DNA of 39,128 bases from an uncultured Cytophagaceae bacterium (GCA_938008575.1 CALLKB010000128.1:1-39128); one strand, 5' to 3'. Positions 1 to 8,888 are shown, numbered from the stretch's first letter. Made by a program: numbers and translations. The notes: generated by a model not told the origin, from the letters alone.

Positions 1-157
1 GGAGAACTCGGTAGTCATTCCAGGATCAATACAAAAGAACTTCCCGGCAGGCACTTATGGTGTACCCTGTGCCTTGATCATTGGAAAACGCAAAGAAAGT
101 ACGGATTTAAAAACTTCATTGAATCAAGCCTTGCGCGAAAACAATGTGGTAGTCTAA
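1..157 (+). CDS. dapD: Tetrahydrodipicolinate N-succinyltransferase, 3' end only
   Basis: Only the last 51 codons are present, with reading frame starting at base 2 and stop TAA at 155-157. The visible peptide contains VVIPGSI, AGTYGVPCALIIGKR and ESTDLKTSLNQALREN, which I recognise as the C-terminal end of the left-handed beta-helix succinyltransferase of the lysine/diaminopimelate pathway in its Bacteroidota form. The enzyme transfers succinyl from succinyl-CoA to tetrahydrodipicolinate in the cytoplasm. The catalytic core lies outside the window, so the call rests on the tail alone; another hexapeptide-repeat acyltransferase is the alternative. A strong terminator follows 23 bases after the stop. 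Confidence 0.72.
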   Translation, partial: ENSVVIPGSIQKNFPAGTYGVPCALIIGKRKESTDLKTSLNQALRENNVVV

Positions 158-179
158 ACCAAAATCTCCTTACCTTTAT

Positions 180-208
180 AACCCGGTTCAAACAACCGGG
201 TTTTTTTT
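180..208 (+). terminator. Rho-independent terminator after dapD
   Basis: Perfect 9-bp stem AACCCGGTT (180-188) / AACCGGGTT (194-202) with a five-base loop, running into eight T (201-208). The T tract ends at the base before the ATG of the next gene. Confidence 0.9.
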
Positions 209-1048
209 ATGGAAAATGAATTAAAAATTGGTGAATACAATCACCTACGCATTATCAAGGAAGTACCATTCGGATTATATTTGGATGGTTATGAGGATGA
301 AATCCTACTTCCGCTACAGTATGTCCCAGAAACCTATGAAATAGATCAATTCATTGATGTCTTCATTTATCGGGACTCGGAAGACCGTATTATCGCTACA
401 ACACTCAAACCGAAGGCAACAATTAATCAGTTTGCTTATTTAGAAGTGAAAGCGGTTACACCATTGGGTGTATTCATGGAATGGGGTTTAGCAAAGGATT
501 TATTCGTTCCTTTCAGCCAGCAGTTCCAAAAGATGTCGGTGGGACGCTCTTATTTAGTCTATGTTTATTTAGATGGCCAAACCGATCGTATTGTCGCATC
601 TGCCCGAGTGGAGAAATTTCTTCCCTTAACGGATGGCTCAGAGTTTACAATTGGAGACAAAGTTGACGCAATTCCATTTGAACACACGGATTTAGGAATC
701 AAATGCTTAGTAAACAATTGTAAAATAGGAATGTTATTCAAAAATCAAGTGTTTACAAATCTAACATTTGGTGAGTCGACTCCTGTTTACATTGCTAACA
801 TCCGACCGGATGGCAAGTTAGATCTACGTCTAGATCCTGTAGGCATGGTACGTATCGATAGCCAGGCTGATCGTATTTTAAATGCAATCAAAGATAACAA
901 TGGTGTATTGAAATTACATGACAAGAGCCCAGCGGAAGAGATCTACCAAGCATTAGGGATGTCTAAAAAGGACTTTAAAAAGGGAGTTGGCGCTTTATAC
1001 AAAAGTAAACTGATTACATTGCACAGTGATTGTATTTCACTTTTGTAA
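209..1048 (+). CDS. CvfB-like S1-domain RNA-binding protein
   Basis: 279-residue protein of the CvfB/YitL family: several S1/OB-type RNA-binding modules followed by a C-terminal winged helix. The modules show as repeated patterns of the kind LYLDGYEDEILLP, GVFMEWGLAKDLFVPFSQQ and IGMLFKNQVF; the C-terminal stretch (about 215-279, with SPAEEIYQALGMSKKDFKKG) fits the winged helix. Length matches the family (about 280). CvfB-type proteins are cytoplasmic and affect expression of virulence or stress genes in Firmicutes; the role in Bacteroidota is not known to me. The ATG at 209 directly follows the terminator T tract and no Shine-Dalgarno is visible, so either the hairpin lies in the leader or transcripts read through it. 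An ATG at 216 is out of frame, so 209 is the only sensible start. Confidence 0.85.
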   Translation: MENELKIGEYNHLRIIKEVPFGLYLDGYEDEILLPLQYVPETYEIDQFIDVFIYRDSEDRIIATTLKPKATINQFAYLEVKAVTPLGVFMEWGLAKDLFVPFSQQFQKMSVGRSYLVYVYLDGQTDRIVASARVEKFLPLTDGSEFTIGDKVDAIPFEHTDLGIKCLVNNCKIGMLFKNQVFTNLTFGESTPVYIANIRPDGKLDLRLDPVGMVRIDSQADRILNAIKDNNGVLKLHDKSPAEEIYQALGMSKKDFKKGVGALYKSKLITLHSDCISLL

Positions 1049-1072
1049 ATCACATTTGTCTTCTCACTTGAA

Positions 1073-1103
1073 TTTGTTTTTGTTAATTTTTGATTTACTT
1101 TTG
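1073..1103 (+). promoter_or_regulatory. Sigma-A promoter of the Xre-family gene
   Basis: TTTG at 1073-1076, 19-base spacer, TACTTTTG at 1096-1103: an exact fit to the Bacteroidota consensus TTTG-N19-TAnnTTTG. Predicted transcription start is near 1110, giving a leader of about 22 bases to the ATG at 1132. Confidence 0.85.
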
Positions 1104-1131
1104 TAATATCATTCGTTTACAAAATACAATT

Positions 1132-1623
1132 ATGAATTTAAGTGAGAAGATAGAATTGTTAATTAAGCGCAAGCAATTAAGCGCTTCACAATTTGCTGAT
1201 AAATTAGGGATTCCCCGTAGCAGCATTTCTCATATTCTTTCTGGGCGTAATAAGCCAAGCTTAGACGTAGTTCAAAAGATTCTTCGTGTATTTCCTGAGA
1301 TTAGTGCAGAAGACTTATTATTTGAAGATCGTAGCCTAGGAGCCTCGCTTGTTTCGAATGTTGCGAAAGAGCCCATTCCCGTTGCGTCTACTTCTCCTTC
1401 TCTTTTTGATGCCGTTTCACCAACGCCCTCAGAATCGCCTAAAAATAATTCTCCTGAACAAACGATCGTACAATCAAATCTCAGACGACCTAAGGAAACA
1501 GCCGTTCCGACTCCTCAAGAAGTGCCGGCTGCACCAAGCGTTCCACCGCGTTTAGAAAAAACGATCGAGCGGGTATTAATTTTTTATACCGACGGTACTT
1601 TTTCGGAGAGTCGGCCGATGTAA
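1132..1623 (+). CDS. Xre-family helix-turn-helix regulator
   Basis: 163-residue cytoplasmic DNA-binding protein. Residues 1-60 form a Cro/CI-type HTH (KLGIPRSSISHILSGRNKPS is the recognition region). A Pro/Ser-rich linker of about 80 residues follows, then a short conserved-looking tail (ERVLIFYTDGTFSESRP). This HTH-linker-tail build is familiar from uncharacterised Bacteroidota proteins. A TTG 14 codons upstream (1090) also opens the frame, but it lies before the predicted transcription start, so ATG 1132 is chosen. The gene ends 17 bases before the first DnaA box of the candidate origin, so a link to replication is conceivable, though nothing in the protein shows it. Confidence 0.85.
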   Translation: MNLSEKIELLIKRKQLSASQFADKLGIPRSSISHILSGRNKPSLDVVQKILRVFPEISAEDLLFEDRSLGASLVSNVAKEPIPVASTSPSLFDAVSPTPSESPKNNSPEQTIVQSNLRRPKETAVPTPQEVPAAPSVPPRLEKTIERVLIFYTDGTFSESRPM

Positions 1624-1640
1624 TTATTCTTTTTCCCGAC

Positions 1641-1734
1641 TTATCCACTTTTCCACGACTTATCCACAGTTGTGAACATTCTGTTACAATCGAAATATAC
1701 TTATCCACATTTTTGTGTGGATAACTGTGGATAA
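1641..1734. other. DnaA-box cluster (candidate oriC, DnaA-binding part)
   Basis: Four exact DnaA boxes TTATCCACA lie within 75 bases: + strand at 1660-1668 and 1701-1709, - strand at 1716-1724 and 1726-1734. A fifth box with one mismatch (TTATCCACT) is at 1641-1649. In random sequence of this length about 0.3 exact copies are expected in the whole window. Boxes in both orientations next to an AT-rich stretch with 13-mer-like repeats are what a bacterial replication origin looks like. A DnaA-titration or DnaA-regulated site is the alternative. Confidence 0.75.
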
Positions 1735-1796
1735 TGTGTACAAATGGCAAAATTGTTTACAAATTGATATGAATTTTCTCTAGTCAATAAGCCATT

Positions 1797-1829
1797 TGCC
1801 TAATAGAAATGCCTAATTAAATGCTTAAT
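1797..1829. repeat. 13-mer-like AT-rich repeats (candidate DNA-unwinding element)
   Basis: Three direct repeats TGCCTAAT (1797-1804), TGCCTAAT (1810-1817) and TGCTTAAT (1822-1829), spaced 13 and 12 bases, sit in AT-rich sequence about 60 bases after the last DnaA box. Spacing and position resemble the 13-mers of the unwinding element of E. coli oriC. Functional assignment is inference. Confidence 0.5.
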
Positions 1830-1851
1830 TTTAAACATAATACCCGTTTTT

Positions 1852-2319
1852 ATGCAAAAATTAGACTCATTAAATCAAGTTGCCGAGTTCCATACAACCT
1901 TTGGTGCACCCATTTTAGCTAATCCGACTATCCCGAGTGCAGAGCGCTGCGCATTGCGTGTGAGCTTATTACAGGAGGAATTAGATGAATTAAAAGAAGC
2001 GATTGCAGCCAATGATTTAGTTGAAATCGCGGATGCTTTATGCGACTTACAATATGTATTATCGGGCGCCGTATTGGAATTTGGTTTGGGAGATCGCTTT
2101 GTCGATTTATTCAATGAGGTACAACGTTCCAACATGTCCAAAGCTTGTCAGAGCCTTGAAGAAGCCGAATATACGGTTAAATTCTACCAGGATAAAGATG
2201 GTACTGAAGCCGAAATTAAAGAAGAAAATGGCCTTTGGAAGGTATATCGCAAGTCGGACAATAAAGTATTAAAATCCATCAATTATTCGCCTGCAGACCT
2301 AGTTAGCCTCTTGAAATAA
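1852..2319 (+). CDS. MazG-like NTP pyrophosphohydrolase
   Basis: 155-residue all-alpha NTP-pyrophosphohydrolase (MazG / phosphoribosyl-ATP pyrophosphatase-like fold). The metal-binding acidic motifs are LQEELDELKEAI (about residues 40-51) and EIADALCDLQYV (about 57-69), giving the ExxE ... ExxD arrangement. The last 45 residues form a basic, Lys-rich extension. The family hydrolyses (d)NTPs to the monophosphate and pyrophosphate, often as house-cleaning; the substrate here cannot be read from sequence. It is the first gene after the candidate origin. Its stop abuts the ATG of the response regulator without a gap, so it is probably co-transcribed with the two-component pair. No clear TAnnTTTG promoter is visible upstream. 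Confidence 0.75.
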   Translation: MQKLDSLNQVAEFHTTFGAPILANPTIPSAERCALRVSLLQEELDELKEAIAANDLVEIADALCDLQYVLSGAVLEFGLGDRFVDLFNEVQRSNMSKACQSLEEAEYTVKFYQDKDGTEAEIKEENGLWKVYRKSDNKVLKSINYSPADLVSLLK

Positions 2320-3000
2320 ATGATCAAAATCCTGCTAATCGAAGATGAACCCAAGACGGTCCAATCCTTAAAACAAGGCTTGGAAGAGAATCATTATACC
2401 GTAGATGTCGCCTATGATGGCTTGATGGGGAAACAATTAGCCACGCGAACTGCCTATCAATTGATTATTTCTGACATCATTATTCCTGGAATGAATGGCC
2501 TTGAATTGTGTAAATCTTTGCGTGCCGAAGGGATACAAACGCCTATTTTGATGTTGACGGCGCTGAGTACGACCGACGATAAATTAGTGGGATTTGAGGC
2601 AGGTGCAGATGATTATTTGGCGAAACCCTTTGATTTCAAGGAGTTTTTGGCGCGTGTCAAAGCCCTAATCAAACGTTCTATTCAGACGTTAATTGAGGCC
2701 CAGGTGCTGAAATTTGCCGATTTAGAGTTGGATCTAACGAGTAAAATCGTAACCCGTTCAGGTCAAAAAATCAATTTAACAGCCAAAGAATTCCAATTAA
2801 TGGAATACTTTCTCCGCAACCAAGAAAAGGTCATTTCGAAAGCAGAAATAGCAGAAAATATCTGGGAAGTAGAAGACGAGGGAAGTTCGAATTTGATCGA
2901 AGTATATGTGAATTACTTGCGTAAAAAGGTCGATAAAGGCTTTCCAAGCAAGCTAATCCACACGCAATTTGGGATGGGTTATATATTAAGACAAGAGTAA
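2320..3000 (+). CDS. OmpR-family response regulator
   Basis: 226-residue two-component regulator. The receiver domain (1-120) has the acidic pair E8/D9, phospho-acceptor D52 (in IISDIIIPGMNG), T80 and K102. The C-terminal winged helix (about 130-225) carries the OmpR pattern LTAKEFQLMEYFLRN ... LIEVYVNYLRKKV ... GMGYILR. It acts as a DNA-binding transcription factor in the cytoplasm. The start codon directly follows the upstream stop, and the sensor kinase gene begins one base after this stop, so the three genes form a transcription unit. The target genes are unknown. Confidence 0.93.
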   Translation: MIKILLIEDEPKTVQSLKQGLEENHYTVDVAYDGLMGKQLATRTAYQLIISDIIIPGMNGLELCKSLRAEGIQTPILMLTALSTTDDKLVGFEAGADDYLAKPFDFKEFLARVKALIKRSIQTLIEAQVLKFADLELDLTSKIVTRSGQKINLTAKEFQLMEYFLRNQEKVISKAEIAENIWEVEDEGSSNLIEVYVNYLRKKVDKGFPSKLIHTQFGMGYILRQE

Positions 3001-3001
3001 G

Positions 3002-4372
3002 ATGCAGATCCGTTCTCGCTTGACATATCAATTTACCTACCTGGTTTCTGCGATTCTATTCGTTTCGTATTTGATTATCTATTTGTTTACCCAAGAGAAC
3101 TACAAGGATAAATTTTATAGTCGGCTTCGCCAAAAAGCCAATACCGCTGCAGAATTGCTCGTAAACGTCAAACAAGTAGATTCCAAATTATTACGCATCA
3201 TTGATCGGGCCAACCGTGACATTCTTTACCGAGAGAATATCATGGCTTATGACACCTGTTATGAGCGTATTTATCGTTCGAATGATAGTATCAACTTCCA
3301 TGTGGATGTAAATCGCGTGAAAGAAGTCTTAAAACGCAAGGAAGTACGTTTTGGCGTGGAAGATCTTGAGGTTTTAGGGACGGTTTTTGTCACTCCAGAA
3401 GGCCGAATCGTCGTTTTTGCAGGTGCTGTGGATCAATATTCTGCGGAGAATGCCAAAGACTTGAAAAATATCCTAATTGCCTTATTTCTATTATTTGTGT
3501 TCATCGTAGTGATATCGGGCTGGTTTTTCGCGGGTAGGGCAGTAAATCCCATTTCTGAGGTCATTAAACAAGTGGATTTACTTTCTCCCAAACGGCTTGA
3601 ACAACGCCTAGAATCTGCGGATTCAGAGGATGAGATAGGGAAGATGGTGGCGACGATCAACCGATTATTGGAGCGTATCGAGAGTGCTTTTCGCTTTCAA
3701 AAGACCTTTATTGCCAATGTTTCGCATGAATTGAAGAATCCATTGACGAAGATTTCCTCGCAATTGGAAGTAAGTTTATTAAATGAACGTAACACGGCGG
3801 ATTATAAGCAAACCATTGCATCTGTATTAGAAGATACACAGGATTTAGCCGCCATTACGGAATCCTTGTTGGAACTCAATAAAATCAGCGTCACCGATTA
3901 CCAAGCAGGCTTCCAAATCATCCGAATCGATGAGGTAATTTGGGAGGCTCGTAGCTTGGCCCAAAAGCTAAATTCAACCTATAAAGTGCTTTTTGATACG
4001 CAATTCATGCCGGACGATGAGGAGCTATTGATGTTAAAGGGCGATGAGAAATTGATGTTGACGGCCATCAAAAACCTGATCGAAAATGCCTGCAAATTCA
4101 GCCCGAATAAGCAAGCACAGGTAAGTCTTGCCATACATGCAAATCAGATTGAGATTGAGGTAAAAAACAAAGGAAAAGGAATCCCAGAGGCCGATTTACC
4201 ATTTATATTCCAACCATTTTTCCGTGGAGAAAATACAGCAAATTCCAAAGGTTATGGCATCGGCTTGTCATTAGTCGAACGAATTATTCATTTACACAAC
4301 GGACAAATTTCTGTGAGTTCAGCCTTAAATTCTTGGACGACGTTTAAGGTTAATTTGCCAATAAACAATTAG
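3002..4372 (+). CDS. Sensor histidine kinase
   Basis: 456-residue membrane kinase partnered with the preceding regulator. Order: TM1 (about 9-30), periplasmic domain (31-155), TM2 (about 156-177), HAMP linker, dimerisation domain with phospho-His H242 (FIANVSHELKNPLTK), and HATPase domain with N-box N358/N362 (NLIENACKFSP), G1 box (NKGKGIP, 389-394) and G2 box (GYGIGLSLVE, from 417). It should autophosphorylate H242 and pass phosphate to D52 of the regulator. The G1 box has Asn where DxGxGI kinases have Asp; such variants occur in active kinases, so I do not call it inactive. The signal sensed by the periplasmic domain is not recognisable. Confidence 0.92.
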   Translation: MQIRSRLTYQFTYLVSAILFVSYLIIYLFTQENYKDKFYSRLRQKANTAAELLVNVKQVDSKLLRIIDRANRDILYRENIMAYDTCYERIYRSNDSINFHVDVNRVKEVLKRKEVRFGVEDLEVLGTVFVTPEGRIVVFAGAVDQYSAENAKDLKNILIALFLLFVFIVVISGWFFAGRAVNPISEVIKQVDLLSPKRLEQRLESADSEDEIGKMVATINRLLERIESAFRFQKTFIANVSHELKNPLTKISSQLEVSLLNERNTADYKQTIASVLEDTQDLAAITESLLELNKISVTDYQAGFQIIRIDEVIWEARSLAQKLNSTYKVLFDTQFMPDDEELLMLKGDEKLMLTAIKNLIENACKFSPNKQAQVSLAIHANQIEIEVKNKGKGIPEADLPFIFQPFFRGENTANSKGYGIGLSLVERIIHLHNGQISVSSALNSWTTFKVNLPINN

Positions 4373-4376
4373 AAGT

Positions 4377-4422
4377 TAGACTTTGGACGGTGGACGTTGG
4401 ACGTTAGACATTGGACGGTGGA
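4377..4422. repeat. Degenerate heptamer tandem repeat
   Basis: Six full units and a partial one of period 7 begin at 4377: TAGACTT, TGGACGG, TGGACGT, TGGACGT, TAGACAT, TGGACGG, TGGA. The array starts five bases after the kinase stop. The rest of the 254-base gap up to 4626 is AT-rich and holds only the terminator of the TPR gene. Confidence 0.85.
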
Positions 4423-4566
4423 ATCAATATTGCAGTGACTTGATATCTCACGTTATACTAAATTACATATTTGTTGTATAATTTATATTATGTTAAATAG
4501 AATGTAAAACAAGTCCGATAGCAGCTAATTGAATCCTTCTTAACTCTTAGTTCTCAACTCGTCAAA

Positions 4567-4597
4567 CAAAAAAGCCCCAGGAAATATCCCTGAGGCT
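4567..4597 (-). terminator. Rho-independent terminator of the TPR gene
   Basis: Read on the minus strand: an 11-bp stem containing one T-G and one G-T wobble pair (arms 4587-4597 and 4573-4583, loop TAT), followed by six T (4572-4567). It lies 30 bases after the TPR gene stop. Confidence 0.88.
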
Positions 4598-4626
4598 CTT
4601 AACAACCGACTAAGGTCTAAAGTCTA

Positions 4627-6060
4627 TTAATCCACTTGCTTATCGATCTTCAAATCACGATAAATTTGCTTCAAAATTTCTTTCAAATCTTCATCTTTCT
4701 TCACTTTCAACGCACGCTCAAAGTATGGAATCGCTTGTTGGTACTTCGCTGCTAATTTCTCCTCAACAGCTTTTCCTTCCTTCTTGTAAGTATCCATATC
4801 CATCGCGTTTACAACACGTTTGATCTCAGCACCTTCATTGAAATAAAATGCACCCATTTGATACAATGCATCATAATAAGCTGGATCAACAGCTAATGCA
4901 CGCTCGTAGAAAGTTGGCGTTTCTTGCTTCAACGCATCGATTTTACCTGTTAATTCAGCAATCTTAGCTTTGTTTGCCGCTTCATCCCCTACAGCCTTTT
5001 CTGCTTCTGCCTTCTCCCCTTCTAGCGCCTTCAATTCCTCATTATCTTTTGCAATCGAAGCTTCTAATTTGTTGATTTGCGACTGAATAACCGGCTTTTG
5101 GTTTGGCTTAACTGTCTTTAATTTAGCTTTCGTACGCTTCAACTCATCGATATAAACCTCAGCCTTATCTTTGTGCGAAGCAATTTTACGACGTGCATCA
5201 GCCACTTTATTCGAAGCATCCGCAATTTTGTTAACCTCTTCTTTCAAGGTATTTATCTTATTTTCGTACAATAAACCCAAATTGAACAAGTTCATCACGT
5301 CTTTAGGATCCTTGGCAATCGTTTCTTTCAATTGGCCAATCGCCTGATCAATACGATTGAAAGCGATCAACATATTGAATTTCTCATTACGCAAGTCTTT
5401 GCTTGTCGGATAAATTTCAATTCCTTTATCAATTAAAGCAATAGCTTTATCTTCCTCTTTAGCAGCTTTATAAATCTGTGCCAAACCATAAATGATTGCC
5501 ACATCTTTACCTCCAATATTCATGTATTTCTCATACGCAGAACGTGCTTCAGCATCTTTTTGACATAATTGAGCCACAACACCTGTATACATCGCAGAGA
5601 TTGTATCTTTAGCAGCTAATTCTGACGCTTTAGACATGTAACGGAATGAAGATGTATAATCTTTTCCTTGGTATTTAATAACCCCCATGTTCATCAAAGC
5701 GCCATAAGCTTTCTCGCGTCCGTCCAACAATTTCTCTGCATCTTTTGCAATAGATCCTTTTTTACCTTCTTTGGTATCCAATTTTACCGCCTCAGCAATG
5801 TAATCCAATGCCTTAAACGATGCATCTAAATCTGTATTCGCTAATGTTGAATCTGGAAATGATGCCAAATCAAAATAAGCTACCGCACGCTCTAACCATA
5901 AACGTGGCTTCGTAGGCGCTTTCTTTACGGCTTCATCTGTCTTTTTAACAGCTTCTACAATACTCTTCTTTTGTGCTTCGACCAAAGCCTTGTCCGCCTG
6001 CGCGAACGTTGAGCCTGCAGCCATTGCCACAGTAATCAGGGTTAAAACTACTTTTTTCAT
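4627..6060 (-). CDS. Secreted TPR protein with coiled-coil insert
   Basis: 477-residue exported protein. Residues 1-20 form a signal peptide (MKKVVLTLITVAMAAGSTFA, cleavage before QA), so it acts in the periplasm or at the outer membrane. Tetratricopeptide repeats fill about 45-268 and resume at about 385-460. Between them lies a block of about 110 Lys/Glu/Ala-rich residues with strong coiled-coil character (about 270-380). TPRs mediate protein-protein contacts; no enzymatic motif is seen. It follows gyrA on the same strand but a terminator lies between them, 16 bases upstream of this start, and I see no separate promoter, so it may depend on read-through. Function unknown. Confidence 0.85.
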   Translation of the reverse strand: MKKVVLTLITVAMAAGSTFAQADKALVEAQKKSIVEAVKKTDEAVKKAPTKPRLWLERAVAYFDLASFPDSTLANTDLDASFKALDYIAEAVKLDTKEGKKGSIAKDAEKLLDGREKAYGALMNMGVIKYQGKDYTSSFRYMSKASELAAKDTISAMYTGVVAQLCQKDAEARSAYEKYMNIGGKDVAIIYGLAQIYKAAKEEDKAIALIDKGIEIYPTSKDLRNEKFNMLIAFNRIDQAIGQLKETIAKDPKDVMNLFNLGLLYENKINTLKEEVNKIADASNKVADARRKIASHKDKAEVYIDELKRTKAKLKTVKPNQKPVIQSQINKLEASIAKDNEELKALEGEKAEAEKAVGDEAANKAKIAELTGKIDALKQETPTFYERALAVDPAYYDALYQMGAFYFNEGAEIKRVVNAMDMDTYKKEGKAVEEKLAAKYQQAIPYFERALKVKKDEDLKEILKQIYRDLKIDKQVD

Positions 6061-6075
6061 AAGTTTAGTTAAATT

Positions 6076-6103
6076 AAAAAAAAGCCCGTACTCGCATACG
6101 GGC
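6076..6103 (-). terminator. Rho-independent terminator of gyrA
   Basis: Minus-strand stem GCCCGTA / TACGGGC (6097-6103 and 6084-6090) with a six-base loop, followed by eight T (6083-6076). It begins eight bases after the gyrA stop. Confidence 0.9.
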
Positions 6104-6111
6104 CTGTAAAA

Positions 6112-8694
6112 TTATTCTTCAATGACTTCCTCCGCTCCTGCTTCTGCTGAACTCTCCTCCCCTGTTTCTGGCGCTGCTGTATCTTGAACAGCTCCTTCAA
6201 CGATTTCTACACCCTCCACTAATTCAACTTCTTCCGGCTCCGGCTCTTTCTCAATTTTGGTTACTGATGAAATTTCATCCGACTCATTTTTCAAACGAAT
6301 CAATTTCACCCCTTGCGTATTACGGCCCATAACACGTAACTCTGCCACACTCGTACGGATCAAAATACCCGCCTTCGTAATGATCATCAAGTCATTGTTG
6401 TCATTTACCTCCTTAATCGCAACCAAATTACCCGTCTTCTCCGTGATATTCAAGGCTTTAACTCCTTTTCCTCCCCGGTTTGTCAAACGATAATCTTCTA
6501 CTTCTGAACGCTTACCAAAGCCTTTCTCCGAAACAACCAATAATTGTTGAACTTCAGGATCCGACACACAAACCATACCGATCACACGCTCATCCGCTAC
6601 ACTTTCGTCAATCCAAATACCTTTTACCCCCGCAGCGGTACGGCCCATTGGACGAACACGTGTCTCTTCAAAACGTACCGAACGACCGGTATTTGTCGCA
6701 ATAACAATCTGATTATTTCCATTTGTTAATGCGACATCCAATAAACGGTCTCCTTCGCGAATCGTAATCGCATTGATACCGTTTTGCCGTGGACGAGAAT
6801 ACGCTTCTAACGACGTTTTCTTAATCGTACCATCTTCTGTACACATCACAATGAAGTTATTATCAATGTAATCTGGATCTGTAATCGACTTCACATTAAT
6901 CACGGCGCGAATCGTGTCACCGTTTTCAATGTTCATCATGTTTTGAATTGGTCGGCCTTTCGAGTTTTTCGACCCCTCTGGCACCGCATATACACGTAAC
7001 CAGAAACACTTACCGCGCTCCGTAAAGAACAACAACCAGTTGTGCATCGTTGCTGAGAACAAATGCTCGGTATAATCATCATCTTTCGTAGCCACCGCAC
7101 GTGAACCTACTCCACCTCTACTCTGCGCACGATATTCCGTAATTGGTGTACGCTTAATGTATCCTTGTGCAGAAACCGTGATCAACATCTCATCATCCGC
7201 GATCATGTCCTCAACAGAGAATTCTTCGTCTGTCATGTTGATTTGCGTACGACGCTCATCTCCATAACGTTGTTTCATTTCTGCTAATTCATCCTTGATA
7301 ATCTGTAATTGACGTTCTGGTTTTGCCAAAATATCTTCTAAATCATCAATCAATTTCATGATTTCAGCAAATTCATTCATGATCTTCTCACGCTCCATGC
7401 CAGTAAGACGCTGTAAACGCATCTCCAAAATAGCCTTCGCCTGAATCTCAGATAAATTAAACTTGCTCATCAATCCCTCCTGCGCCGCATTCGGGTCTTT
7501 CGATTCACGGATCAACTTAATTACCGCATCTAAATTATCCAATGCAATAATAAAGCCTTCCAAAATGTGCGCACGCTTACGCGCTTCACGTAAATCATAT
7601 TTCGTCCGACGAACAATTACCTCATTACGGTGCTCCACAAAGTGATGAATCAAATCTTTCAGATTTAACATCATCGGGCGACCTTTTACCAAAGCCACGT
7701 TGTTCACACTAAACGAAGATTGTAATGCCGAATGCTTGTACAAGTTATTCAAGACTACATTCGCAACTGCATCACGCTTCAAATCAAACACGATACGCAT
7801 TCCTTGACGATCCGACTCATCACGAATCTCAGAAATACCTTCGATACGCTTATCGTTCACCAAGTCAGCACATTGCTTAATCAATGATGCTTTATTCACC
7901 ATATACGGAATCTCCGATACAATGATTTGTTCTTTTCCCGTTTTGGTCGTATCAAATGTCGCATTTCCTCGCACAACAATACGTCCTCTACCCGTCTCAA
8001 ATGCATTTTTAATACCCTGAACACCATAAATGGTTCCTCCCGTAGGGAAATCCGGTGCCTTAATGTATTGCATCAACTCAGGAATCGTAATGTCACGGTT
8101 ATCAATGTAAGCCGTAATTCCATCAACGACCTCTGTCAAGTTGTGTGGCGCCATATTCGTCGCCATACCTACCGCAATACCCGAAGTACCATTCAATAAT
8201 AGATTGGGAATCTTCGCTGGTAAAACTGTCGGCTCATCTAAGGAATCATCAAAGTTGGGCTGAAAATCAACCGTCTCCTTGTTCAAATCCGAAAGCATCT
8301 CATCCGCAATACGCTTCAAACGTGCCTCCGTATAACGCATGGCTGCAGGCGAATCTCCATCGACCGAGCCAAAGTTACCTTGACCATCCACTAATGGATA
8401 ACGCAATGACCAATCTTGGGCCATACGCACCATCGTGTCATAAACAGATGAATCTCCATGTGGGTGATACTTACCGAGTACCTCCCCGACGATACGTGCC
8501 GATTTTTTGTACGATTTGTTGTAACTAACTCCTAACTCCTCCATCCCGTAAAGTACCCTACGATGCACCGGCTTTAAACCGTCACGCACATCTGGCAAGG
8601 CACGAGATACAATGACCGACATTGAATAATCAATGTACGCCCCTCTCATTTCATCTTCGATGTTGATTGGGATAATATTCGTGTGTAATGACAT
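6112..8694 (-). CDS. gyrA: DNA gyrase subunit A
   Basis: 860-residue A subunit of gyrase, the type II topoisomerase that adds negative supercoils. The breakage-reunion core carries the catalytic Tyr at 121 ([10 protein letters not shown]). The quinolone-determining region reads [13 protein letters not shown], with Ser82 and Asp86 at the positions of E. coli Ser83 and Asp87, i.e. the usual susceptible residues. The C-terminal beta-pinwheel has a GyrA box of the form TNRGGKG, which separates it from ParC. A Glu-rich tail of about 45 residues ends the protein. Length is normal. The start [16 protein letters not shown] fits the family. It is the first gene on the minus strand beside a 146-base divergent gap. 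Confidence 0.97.
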   Translation of the reverse strand: MSLHTNIIPINIEDEMRGAYIDYSMSVIVSRALPDVRDGLKPVHRRVLYGMEELGVSYNKSYKKSARIVGEVLGKYHPHGDSSVYDTMVRMAQDWSLRYPLVDGQGNFGSVDGDSPAAMRYTEARLKRIADEMLSDLNKETVDFQPNFDDSLDEPTVLPAKIPNLLLNGTSGIAVGMATNMAPHNLTEVVDGITAYIDNRDITIPELMQYIKAPDFPTGGTIYGVQGIKNAFETGRGRIVVRGNATFDTTKTGKEQIIVSEIPYMVNKASLIKQCADLVNDKRIEGISEIRDESDRQGMRIVFDLKRDAVANVVLNNLYKHSALQSSFSVNNVALVKGRPMMLNLKDLIHHFVEHRNEVIVRRTKYDLREARKRAHILEGFIIALDNLDAVIKLIRESKDPNAAQEGLMSKFNLSEIQAKAILEMRLQRLTGMEREKIMNEFAEIMKLIDDLEDILAKPERQLQIIKDELAEMKQRYGDERRTQINMTDEEFSVEDMIADDEMLITVSAQGYIKRTPITEYRAQSRGGVGSRAVATKDDDYTEHLFSATMHNWLLFFTERGKCFWLRVYAVPEGSKNSKGRPIQNMMNIENGDTIRAVINVKSITDPDYIDNNFIVMCTEDGTIKKTSLEAYSRPRQNGINAITIREGDRLLDVALTNGNNQIVIATNTGRSVRFEETRVRPMGRTAAGVKGIWIDESVADERVIGMVCVSDPEVQQLLVVSEKGFGKRSEVEDYRLTNRGGKGVKALNITEKTGNLVAIKEVNDNNDLMIITKAGILIRTSVAELRVMGRNTQGVKLIRLKNESDEISSVTKIEKEPEPEEVELVEGVEIVEGAVQDTAAPETGEESSAEAGAEEVIEE

Positions 8695-8774
8695 AAATAA
8701 TGATTTGATTCGTTGAACAAACCGCCCGCTAAAATTTCTCTTTTCGAAAAAACAAAGCGGTTTTTCAATAGTTA

Positions 8775-8806
8775 CAAATATCCTTAATTCCGCCTATTTT
8801 TCCAAG
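8775..8806 (-). promoter_or_regulatory. Weak candidate gyrA promoter
   Basis: Read on the minus strand: TTGG, 19-base spacer, GATATTTG (8782-8775); one mismatch in the -7 element and an imperfect -33. It would give a leader of about 75 bases. It is the best match in the gyrA upstream gap, but not strong. Confidence 0.35.
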
Positions 8807-8888
8807 AAAAAATTCAGTAAATCTGGAGAAAATAAATCATTTGTCGCTACCTATATTTACCTTTGAAAAACAATCAAATTCATCGACT

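Noticed and set aside
1490..1750. Minus-strand frame of 86 codons across the Xre gene end and the DnaA boxes
   Set aside because: No family pattern, overlaps a real gene antisense, and its 5' half is the DnaA-box repeat itself.
8841..8888. TTG start of the phosphatase at 8841
   Set aside because: It puts 16 extra residues before a good signal peptide and contains an exact TACCTTTG -7 element; TTG 8889 fits better.
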